DNA from: Limisphaerales bacterium
GTDB lineage: Bacteria > Verrucomicrobiota > Verrucomicrobiia > Limisphaerales > PALSA-1396
DNA: 14,006 nucleotides
Reading direction: 5' to 3'
Assembly: GCA_003140275.1 (NCBI GenBank)
Contig: PLJQ01000174.1
Span: forward strand, 1,854-15,859
Below are positions 1 to 5,880 of the stretch, one piece after another. The position numbers were made by a program, and so were the translations under genes. The notes beneath the pieces were generated by a model. That model had not been told where the DNA came from. It ran no database searches and saw only the letters and a program-made list of their open reading frames with translations. Position 1 is the stretch's first letter. Each line of letters begins with the position of its first letter.

Positions 1-201
1 GTTCAGATGACCCTGGCTGCGCAATCCGTCCAGCGTGCGGGAAACCGAGCGGGCGTTCTGCCCCAACTCGGTTGACTCCCGTTTGAAATGGTCCACCTCC
101 TCAATGACCTCGATGGGAATGAGAACATTGTTCTCCTGGAAACTGAGCATCGAATTGGGATCGTGCAGGAGAACGTTGGTGTCGATAATGTAATTTTTCA
201 C
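1..201 (-). CDS. PIN-PhoH family protein (PhoH2-like), N-terminal part
   Basis: The visible 67 residues begin MKNYIIDTNVLLHDPNS and continue with a VLIPIEVIEEVDHFK stretch. This is the typical start of a PIN nuclease domain fused to a PhoH ATPase. The first PIN acidic residue is Asp7 in DTNVLL; the second acidic cluster is EVIEEVD near residues 32-38. Family knowledge: these proteins couple RNA cleavage or unwinding to ATP hydrolysis in the cytoplasm. The ATPase part lies outside the window, so the fusion is inferred from how closely the N-terminus matches that family; a lone PIN toxin is less likely. The GTG start at 201-199 overlaps the TGA stop of the upstream GST-like gene (GTGA), which indicates translational coupling. 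The gene is cut only by the window edge. Confidence 0.82.
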   Translation of the reverse strand, partial: MKNYIIDTNVLLHDPNSMLSFQENNVLIPIEVIEEVDHFKRESTELGQNARSVSRTLDGLRSQGHLN

Positions 202-863
202 TTTTGAGTAACGGATTTGATTTTGGTCATGCGCTCAAACCAGCGCCGGAGCCGGGTGTGAGCGGCGGGCAGTTGGTAATGACCGGAGTAAAGATAATTG
301 GCAAGTATGCCGAACAGGTCGAAATCGACGAATCGCGGCCGGTCGCCCAGGAGAAAAGCCTTGGCCAGGAGCATCTGCTCGAACGGAACGAGCCGGCGGG
401 TCAATTCGTCCAGCAGCGATTTCTGCCGGCGTCGCCATTCCTCAAGGCAGCCGCGTCCAAACTTGCGTTCTTTGTGGCGGAGGAATCGCAGCCGGTCGGA
501 GGTCGCCACAAATTCCAGCCAGTAAATGTCGTTGAGTTTGAAGCCGACACCTTCGATTTCATTTTCGATGCAGCGCCAGAGCAGGGACTGCACCCCGTCC
601 AATTCGCGCGGGAACAAGCCGAGTTGCAATTTGTCGTCGAGATACTTGGCGATGACCTGCGAATCATCGTCCGTTTCAAACACCACGGTGCGGCCATCTT
701 TGATCACGGGCACGCCGTAGTAACGCTGCCGGGTCAAGCGCCAGACCAAAGAACCGTCGCCGCTGGGAATATTGATAATTTTGAAAGAAACCCCGGAAAA
801 TTCCAGGATGCGTTTTTGAACGATGCAGAACGGACTCCAGGGACACTGAACGAGTTCAATCAT
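198..863 (-). CDS. Glutathione S-transferase family protein
   Basis: A 221-residue protein from the ATG at 863, close to the usual GST length. The N-terminal thioredoxin-like domain carries CPWSPFC at about residues 7-13, a glutaredoxin-like CPxxxC site. A GVPVIKDG segment follows, holding the expected cis-proline that contacts glutathione, and then the ETDDDSQVIAKYL helix. The rest is the all-helical C-terminal GST domain. The role is probably glutathione- or thiol-dependent conjugation or reduction in the cytoplasm; the substrate cannot be read. A TTG at 872 would add three residues; neither start has a clear Shine-Dalgarno, and ATG is preferred by codon. The stop overlaps the GTG of the PIN-PhoH gene, so the two are probably one operon. 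Confidence 0.82.
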   Translation of the reverse strand: MIELVQCPWSPFCIVQKRILEFSGVSFKIINIPSGDGSLVWRLTRQRYYGVPVIKDGRTVVFETDDDSQVIAKYLDDKLQLGLFPRELDGVQSLLWRCIENEIEGVGFKLNDIYWLEFVATSDRLRFLRHKERKFGRGCLEEWRRRQKSLLDELTRRLVPFEQMLLAKAFLLGDRPRFVDFDLFGILANYLYSGHYQLPAAHTRLRRWFERMTKIKSVTQK

Positions 864-1040
864 GTCATTCAATCGTCGCAGCTAACGGCGTGCGTTGGCA
901 ATGATGGCTGCGCGTATGCAAATATTGTGATCCAAAAACAACTTTTTAGCCGGCACGGCGGCAATTTAAGTCTGGCGCCGGTGACTGACAAGTGGAAACC
1001 CGCGAAAAAGCCCGGCAGGGGTGCGGGACAAAATTCTTGA

Positions 1041-1340
1041 TTAAGCGGAGAGGCTGAGGTCGTCATTACGTTTGGCGTGCTGGTTGAGGCGGTGTTTCCA
1101 GAAGTCATCAAGCCGTCGGCTGCTGTGAATGCAGCTCAATGCCAGGATGTTCTCCGCTCCGGGTTCCGACCAGAACATGCCTGATTGCTTGCAGCGGGCT
1201 CCGATGACGGTCTTGCAACCGGCCTCGACCACGCCTGAGCCAATGAAGAAGCCTTGCTTGCGGAAGGTGCCATATTGAATGCGCTCGATATTCCGCTGGA
1301 AGTAACCCAGTTCTTTCTCGACCGCCTCGGCTTGCCCACA
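1041..1340 (-). pseudogene. ISKra4-family transposase, C-terminal remnant
   Basis: In the minus frame, 99 codons end at TAA 1043-1041. They read like the last part of an ISKra4-type transposase: AVEKELGYFQRN, then FFIGSGVVEAGCKTVIGARC, then KQSGMFWSEPGAENILAL. The Glu in GSGVVEAGCK is probably the third acidic residue of the DDE site, and the following Cys/Lys segment is the family hallmark. An in-frame TGA at 1343-1341 lies just upstream. Nothing further toward the N-terminus is recognisable, so the other two catalytic Asp residues are missing and the element cannot be autonomous. No terminal inverted repeats or target duplication were found. It is a dead insertion-sequence fragment at the left edge of a disordered region. 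Confidence 0.8.
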
Positions 1341-1567
1341 TCAGGTTGATAGATGGAAGAACGACTTGACTGATGGGCAAATGGATTGCCTTTCCATGCT
1401 GGCCCATGCGGGCGGTTGTCTGCGCTCATCCCGCTCCGCCAACCCACCGCACGCGCCCCGCTACGCCGCCGAGTTTCACCACCGCGAAGCGTGAAAATCA
1501 CGGCGGAAGCCATCGCCGCCGTATTCGACGGCGGACGGTTGGAACTGCCGCGCTGCGAAGCTGGGAT
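1341..1567. other. Intergenic stretch without a recognisable gene
   Basis: These 227 bases separate the transposase remnant from the SEC-C-associated-type gene. All frames give low-complexity or shadow-like peptides rich in Arg, Pro and Ser. A GC-rich stretch with a small inverted GCCGCC/GGCGG repeat lies around 1515-1540. Nothing else is supported. Confidence 0.5.
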
Positions 1568-2053
1568 TCATCGGACCATCCGTCTAGCGGCCTCTATCTC
1601 CCGGACATGCCAATCATGTTCTTTCTTTGGAAATCGAGCAGCGCCGGTGCGTGGATCAGGGTGCCTGTTCTTGAATCTCTGAAATGCGGCCTCCTTTTCC
1701 AATAACCGATCAACCGCACTACTCTTAGGCCATGAAATACCAGTGTTGAGCACGGGAAGGCCTTCAAATTTCCGAGAGTTATCTGGTAGAAATACCAGTA
1801 CATCCTCGCCATCCTCACGGGGCGAAACACAAATTAGCGCTCCTGCCGGACTCCGCCATGCTGCATGGAATTCGCCCTCTATTAGCACATTGGGTGCTTC
1901 CCAGATTAACCACCCGTGTTGGATGTCCCCTCCGTGTTTTTCTATCTTATTTCGGACATTTTGTACGCATTGGTTCAGAGTGGACTGTGGTTCTGGAAGA
2001 ACTTTTATAAAAACTGGCAACGTTCCGGTTCCGATCACTTTGCACAACTTCAT
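1568..2053 (-). CDS. Hypothetical protein resembling the N-terminal part of SEC-C-associated proteins
   Basis: A 161-residue protein from ATG 2053 (MKLCKVIGTGTLPVFIKV). The core has the pattern CVQNVRNKI, then GGDIQHGWLIWEAPNVLIEGEFHAAW and VSPREDGEDVLVFLPD. I associate this aromatic-rich pattern with bacterial proteins that often end in a zinc-binding SEC-C motif. No such Cys-rich tail is present; the ORF stops at AARRMVR. Either this is a SEC-C-less variant or the C-terminus was lost. The frame stays open upstream to ATG 2104 and TTG 2179. I chose 2053 because the protein pattern begins there and a weak GGA lies just upstream. The function is unknown, and the protein is probably soluble, with no signal peptide or membrane segment. 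Confidence 0.55.
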   Translation of the reverse strand: MKLCKVIGTGTLPVFIKVLPEPQSTLNQCVQNVRNKIEKHGGDIQHGWLIWEAPNVLIEGEFHAAWRSPAGALICVSPREDGEDVLVFLPDNSRKFEGLPVLNTGISWPKSSAVDRLLEKEAAFQRFKNRHPDPRTGAARFPKKEHDWHVREIEAARRMVR

Positions 2054-2374
2054 TATTCCGATATGGAATTTTTTGGCCACTATCGTTTCAAAGTCGGCGA
2101 GCATGTGGTGACGCGCCGAAATGCCTAACGACAGGTCAGCCACAGCGCCGGAAGGGCGGGTTGAGAGCAAAGAAGACAATCAATGAATAAAAAACGCAAC
2201 GAACGGAAAGGCGATGGGACTGTTGGCTTGAGCGTGAGCCTGTGTGAAAACTCATTTTCGGACCATTGAATCCGTCTGGCCAATTCATCGAACCGCGTCA
2301 TATCGCAAATGTGAGCGAGGTTTTTTTTGCGGGCCGAGTTTTCATATAAGCTCGCGTCTTGTTAGTAAACATGG
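2054..2374. other. Intergenic stretch, no clear gene
   Basis: About 320 bases between the SEC-C-associated-type gene and the zinc-ribbon gene. The left part (to 2179) may include an extended N-terminus of the former. A 28-codon plus-strand ORF at 2183-2269 has no recognisable content. A T8 run follows GCGAGG near 2318-2328 without a convincing stem. No promoter or RNA gene could be supported. Confidence 0.4.
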
Positions 2375-2731
2375 TCATACTCCAAGCTCTGCAATTACCG
2401 ACTCCAAATCTTCTGATGGGAACATGGATCCCCGCTTGCACTTGGAACAGAAAAGTCCCAGATGGGCATACGGTGCCACGCGACGCTGCATGGGCAGGCC
2501 GCATTGCGGGCAAAATGCCGACCACTTTCCGCCTGTGCGCTTTCCGCGCCTGAACTCAATCGAACGATGAATGCGAATTTCCTCGGAGTGCTCTTCCTTG
2601 AGCCGCTGCAACTCATCTTGTGTCTTCTGGTGGTCAAGGCGCTCACGTTCAAGCTGCACATCAAGGTCGCCTACCTGAGTCTGAAGGTCGCCGCGCCTCC
2701 ATCCAAAAGCAAAGGCAAGCGTGCGGAACAA
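2375..2731 (-). CDS. Coiled-coil protein with C-terminal zinc ribbon
   Basis: The 118-residue product has a long charged helix at about residues 15-55, with heptad-like spacing (LQTQVGDLDVQLERERL, then LQRLKEEHSEE). An IEFRRGKRTGGKW segment follows. The zinc ribbon has two knuckles, CPQC at 74-77 and CSKC at 95-98. The order short hydrophobic start, coiled coil, EFRR segment, zinc ribbon looks like a small family seen in mobile regions; I cannot name a function, and nucleic-acid or partner binding is only a guess. The start is uncertain: TTG 2731 lacks a Shine-Dalgarno but keeps the natural-looking MFRTLAFAFGWRRG beginning. It lies head-to-head with the J-domain gene, with room for almost no promoter, so one or both genes may be truncated at a junction near 2700-2770. 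Confidence 0.62.
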   Translation of the reverse strand: MFRTLAFAFGWRRGDLQTQVGDLDVQLERERLDHQKTQDELQRLKEEHSEEIRIHRSIEFRRGKRTGGKWSAFCPQCGLPMQRRVAPYAHLGLFCSKCKRGSMFPSEDLESVIAELGV

Positions 2732-2767
2732 CCGGAAGCCGTCGAATTCGCCGCGCTCGTTATCTAT

Positions 2768-3583
2768 GTGAATCCAGAGTTGGCCGAACTTCGGCAGTTG
2801 GTCGCCGGCGCCAGGGCGCGCCTGGCGGAATTGGAAACCGATTACACCAAGGAGAAGTCGCGGGTGGACGCGATGCAGGCGATTCTTTTCCGTCGTTTGC
2901 GCGAGTACTATCAGAAGCGCGACCGGCTGCGACTTATTGTTGACTACCGCAAAAGGTTTTTGGACTCCCTGATACGCGGCGGTGATGAAGAAGCCAAACA
3001 GGCTGAGGAGAATTACGAACGAGCCAAAGCGCAGACGGAGAAAGATTACGAAGAAACAGCGGCAGCCGTCGCCAAGAAGAAAAAGTTGACCGCTGAGGAG
3101 GAAGCCGAATTGAAGCGGCTATGGACCAAACTGGTCAAACTGTTTCATCCCGACCGCTTCGCCCACGAGCCGGACAAGCTGGAGACGTATCACAAGCTCA
3201 CCAGTGCCATCAATCGAGCCAAAGATGCCGGCGACATAAAAACGCTGCGGGAGATCGCAGACGACCCGCATGGATTCATTCTGCGCCAAGGCTGGGTGAG
3301 TCTTGATTTCAGCGACGGAGTTGAACTCGTACAGTTGCGGCGGCTGCACGAAACGCTACAACTGGAAATCATCACCGTCCTCGAATCGCTGAACCAATTG
3401 CGGGAGAGTCCTGATTACGAGCTTTGCCGAATCAGCGAGCAAAAACCCGGCGTGTTGGAGGAACTTGCGGCGGAGAGGAAAAAGCTGCTGGAAAAGGAGA
3501 GCGCGGAGTTGGAAGCGGACGCCAGCCGTCTCTCGGAAGAAATCAAGGAGTTGTCCGGGCAGGCACCGGAGCACATCAGCTAA
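2768..3583 (+). CDS. J-domain (DnaJ-like) coiled-coil protein, start uncertain
   Basis: From GTG 2768 the product has 271 residues. It carries a long N-terminal coiled coil (PELAELRQLVAGARARLAEL, then EYYQKRDRLRLIVDYRKRFL). Next comes a Lys/Glu-rich linker and a J-domain-like helix pair around HPD (codons at 3146-3154, context LVKLFHPDRF) followed by YHKLTSAINRAKDAGD. A second coiled coil with Leu/Glu repeats ends the protein. HPD is the tripeptide that stimulates Hsp70/DnaK ATPase, so a DnaK co-chaperone-like role is likely. The open frame reaches back to 2462, but codons before about 2700 are antisense to the zinc-ribbon gene. No Shine-Dalgarno precedes the GTG, so the true N-terminus may have been lost. 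Its end overlaps the HicB-like gene tail to tail by 8 bases. Confidence 0.7.
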   Translation: MNPELAELRQLVAGARARLAELETDYTKEKSRVDAMQAILFRRLREYYQKRDRLRLIVDYRKRFLDSLIRGGDEEAKQAEENYERAKAQTEKDYEETAAAVAKKKKLTAEEEAELKRLWTKLVKLFHPDRFAHEPDKLETYHKLTSAINRAKDAGDIKTLREIADDPHGFILRQGWVSLDFSDGVELVQLRRLHETLQLEIITVLESLNQLRESPDYELCRISEQKPGVLEELAAERKKLLEKESAELEADASRLSEEIKELSGQAPEHIS

Positions 3584-3779
3584 TGGTTCTGCCTTTCAAG
3601 GCCAGGGGAAATTCTGAAAAGTAAAGTTCCGTGGCTTCTTTTAAGTTGACCAACGCCTCCTCGAAAGTTTTCCCTTGCGTGGTGGTGCCCGTTTCCGGGT
3701 TCTGGGCCACCAGCCAATTGCTGTCCGCAACGGGATAAATGACCGCCGTAAGATTTGTACTCTTCTTTCGCATAATCAT
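3576..3779 (-). CDS. HicB-like antitoxin (short, no DNA-binding tail)
   Basis: The 67-residue protein matches the HicB/UPF0150 fold pattern: a first beta strand in LTAVIYPVADSNWLVAQNP, then TTTQGKTFEEALVNLKEATELYF, the conserved TxEEAxxNxxEAxELY helix. HicB antitoxins neutralise HicA mRNA interferases. Longer members carry a C-terminal helix-turn-helix or ribbon-helix-helix; here the protein stops right after the fold (LALKGRTIS), as in the short orphan class. No HicA (double-stranded RNA-binding fold with an active-site His) is found on either side. The ATG at 3779 overlaps the TGA of a 26-codon ORF (ATGA), suggesting coupling. Another ATG, the third codon, is also possible. Confidence 0.75.
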   Translation of the reverse strand: MIMRKKSTNLTAVIYPVADSNWLVAQNPETGTTTQGKTFEEALVNLKEATELYFSEFPLALKGRTIS

Positions 3780-3856
3780 GTTGTTCGCTTGGACACGTTC
3801 GCCCGTTCCGGCCGGGGCAACGATTCCAACTCTTTGAAAATCTCCGCCGCGCTCAT
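3776..3856 (-). CDS. 26-residue ORF coupled to the hicB-like gene, possible antitoxin-type remnant
   Basis: From ATG 3856 the peptide is MSAAEIFKELESLPRPERANV plus five residues. The beginning resembles the first helix of short addiction-module proteins of the form MxxAEIxxxLExLPxxER. It then ends in SKRTT and overlaps the hicB start by ATGA. It may be a genuine leader peptide, or the stub of a longer gene truncated by a frameshift: another minus frame through the same stretch stays open and joins hicB in frame, but has no good start. No Shine-Dalgarno is visible. The coding call is tentative. Confidence 0.35.
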   Translation of the reverse strand: MSAAEIFKELESLPRPERANVSKRTT

Positions 3857-4000
3857 GCTGCCACTGTTCCAGAATTTCACTCGCAATGCAAGCGCCGCTC
3901 TGCGCGAGATGGGCCGCAAATTCTTGGGCTTTCTTTTTGCCCCGCTTTTGGGATGTTGGTCATGCCTTATGCCATCGCACGAATCTGATAAAATGCAGCC

Positions 4001-4415
4001 ATGAGCCAATCCAAGGAAACCAGAGTCTTCATTCTTGGCGCGGGATGCTCCACCGATTCAGGTTATCCGCTGGGCGCTGGCTTTTCGACCGAACTTGAAA
4101 CCTTTCTCGGGGAACTTCTTGATGAATGCCCCACAATCAAGCGCAGTGTCACTGCCACGCTTGATCTGCTCAGACAACTGCCAGGAACCGAAACACTTGA
4201 CCGAGTGGCCGCGCGCATCGAACGAGACTTGAGCGATTGGAAGCTCCAAAGAGGCGGGCATTTCATGGCCGAATACTGTGAAAGAGAAAAACTCGCCGCC
4301 AAGCAGACTCTGGACGCTAAGATTGCAACGTGTGCGTTGTTTCTCGCCAGGGAAGACAAGGCACGGCAGAAAGGCTTGCCGAGCTACAGAAGTTTCATCA
4401 CCCAGATTCTAGGTG
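4001..4415 (+). pseudogene. SIR2-like NAD-binding protein, N-terminal fragment
   Basis: The first 138 or so residues look genuine. A Rossmann-type start RVFILGAGCSTDSGYPLG (GAGCST at 13-18) is characteristic of SIR2-like domains of the kind found in prokaryotic defence proteins. Helices follow, including LDAKIATCALFLAREDKAR. SIR2 domains bind NAD and in defence systems often deplete it on phage infection; that role is inferred here. After about SYRSFITQILGG (4415) the frame continues to 4849, but only as antisense of the neighbouring membrane-protein gene. The remaining catalytic domain, including the SIR2 His region, is therefore absent. A TAAAAT box at 3989-3994 sits just 7 bases before the ATG, which would give a leaderless transcript; there is no good -35. 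Confidence 0.68.
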
Positions 4416-4828
4416 GACCGCCTTACATCCAATCCGTAGCGGTTGTGCCACCAATCGTCGAACGGCGCGGAGGTCATCATCGCCATTGCTCCCCAGACGG
4501 TCACCCACACCCCGAGTGGCGCTCGAAATCCCCAAAACGAAACCGAGGCGTCGCGCTCTTCCTCGGTGCCGCGAAAGGTGGTCTTCAGCGCAATCGCAGC
4601 CAACAAGAGCGCGGGCACAATGCCCCCAAGTTGAATGATGATGTGGGCCGGCGTCCAAAAGGTATCGCGTCCGATGGTCGAGTGATGCGAAATGTCCCAG
4701 AGCAACACAATCGGCAGGCAGGCGAGTCCGGCAACTGCCAGATAAACCAACCGGGGCAATTCTCCGGTGTGGGCCGCTGCTGTTTGTGTACGGGGCAGCG
4801 CCAGAACATCGCCGCTCGTTGTATTCAT
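4409..4828 (-). pseudogene. Integral membrane protein, C-terminally truncated
   Basis: The 139-residue product from ATG 4828 has three predicted membrane helices, at about 26-45, 61-81 and 99-119. Between them are motifs that look conserved: WDISHHSTIGRDTFWTPAH and, at the end, APFDDWWHNRYGLDV. After GLDV only RRST remains before the stop, and this tail runs into the SIR2 fragment coming from the other side. The gene was probably longer, with more membrane helices, and was cut at the breakpoint. A GTG at 4858 could extend it by ten residues. The family is not recognised by name. The His/Trp-rich motifs between helices suggest a metal or haem environment, but that is speculation. Confidence 0.6.
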
Positions 4829-4925
4829 AGATTCTGGCGACGACTGTAGAATCTTCACGCGAAAGATTCAATGTTCCAATGTCGCGGTGAGCGGGATGTG
4901 CGCGGATGATTGAAGAAATATCTGT

Positions 4926-5876
4926 CTAAACCGCCGGCTTGTCCCATCTCATGATCAGGATAGTGGAGGCAAGCACGATGACCGTGCCAGCCAACGCCGC
5001 CGCGGTCAGATGCTCGTGCAGGAATCCGGCGGCCAACAAAATTCCGAATACCGGCACCAGGTAAAGCGATGTCGAGGCGATCGTCACCGGCAGGTGTTGC
5101 AGCACGTAAAAGAACAGCACCATCGAAAGGCCGTACATGAAGATGGCGAGGAAGGCGAAGGCTGTCCATCCCCTCCAATCAAGCGCGGCCAATTGCGAAA
5201 ACTGGAACGGCTCCACCCAGATCAACAACGGCAGGCTGGCCACCGAGGCCGTAAGGTAACTGAAGATCAAGATTTCAATTTCCTGGAAACGCTGGAGCAA
5301 TCCCTTGCAATAAACGTTGTAAAACGACGAGCCGAGGCAGCCGGCCAGGATTAGCAGGTTCCCGAACAAGTAGCTGGCGCGAAGGAAAGAGCTTTGCTTG
5401 AGATCTTCCATTGACAGAAGAAACACGCCCGCGAGTCCAACGAGCAGGCAACCGATGCGGAGCCGGGTGATTCGTTCGCGCAACATGAACGAAGCAAGCA
5501 CGGCGGTGATCACCGGGATGAGCAAATTGAGGATGGCGGCATTTGAGGCCAATGATTTGGTGATGCCCCAAGTCATGCCGAGTTGCGCCAGCACCTGCCC
5601 GCCCACCCCGGCTGCGGTGAACTTGCGCCAGTCGGCCCACATCACGGTGGCGGCGCCGGCATTGCGACGACGCTCACGGATCAGCAGCGGGATTAGTAAA
5701 ACCGTCGTGACGTAAAACGGCAGGAAGGTGATGGCGATCGGACCAAGTTTGCCTTCAAGAAACTTGACCGCTGTGCCTTGCGCCGCCCACATCAGGTTCA
5801 CCAGCGCAAGCAGGAAAAAGAACCAGAGGAAACGGGGCTTGGGATGCGCTTTTGGGGAAGTGTCGGTAGTCTCCAT
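4926..5876 (-). CDS. EamA/DMT-family permease
   Basis: A 316-residue inner-membrane protein from ATG 5876 (METTDTSPKAHPKPRF) with about ten hydrophobic segments arranged as two EamA repeats. The first begins FLLALVNLMWAAQGTAVKFL and contains SNAAILNLLIPVITAVLASFMLRERIT. The second begins NLLILAGCLGSSFYNVYCKGLL and contains ASTSLYLVPVFGILLAAGFLHEHLT. The paired Glu-containing RER and HEH turns after the fourth helix of each repeat are typical. The DMT superfamily exports or exchanges metabolites such as sugars and amino acids; the substrate here is unknown. The start lies 4 bases after the GHMP kinase stop, so it is very probably co-transcribed with the kinase. The open frame upstream to 6083 is only a shadow over the kinase gene. 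Confidence 0.88.
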   Translation of the reverse strand: METTDTSPKAHPKPRFLWFFFLLALVNLMWAAQGTAVKFLEGKLGPIAITFLPFYVTTVLLIPLLIRERRRNAGAATVMWADWRKFTAAGVGGQVLAQLGMTWGITKSLASNAAILNLLIPVITAVLASFMLRERITRLRIGCLLVGLAGVFLLSMEDLKQSSFLRASYLFGNLLILAGCLGSSFYNVYCKGLLQRFQEIEILIFSYLTASVASLPLLIWVEPFQFSQLAALDWRGWTAFAFLAIFMYGLSMVLFFYVLQHLPVTIASTSLYLVPVFGILLAAGFLHEHLTAAALAGTVIVLASTILIMRWDKPAV

Positions 5877-5880
5877 AGGT

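Noticed and set aside
204..1040. Plus-strand 278-codon open frame
   Set aside because: Antisense of the GST-like gene, whose minus frame has clear domain motifs; the plus peptide shows no natural pattern.
2183..2269. 28-codon plus-strand ORF beginning ATGAATAAAAAACGC
   Set aside because: Too short, no Shine-Dalgarno and no recognisable content.
2462..2700. N-terminal extension of the J-domain ORF
   Set aside because: These codons are the reverse complement of the coiled-coil/zinc-ribbon gene, whose Cys pairs and heptads look genuine.
4430..4849. C-terminal half of the SIR2 ORF on the plus strand
   Set aside because: It is antisense of a membrane protein with three clear hydrophobic helices; Arg/His-rich, shadow-like composition.
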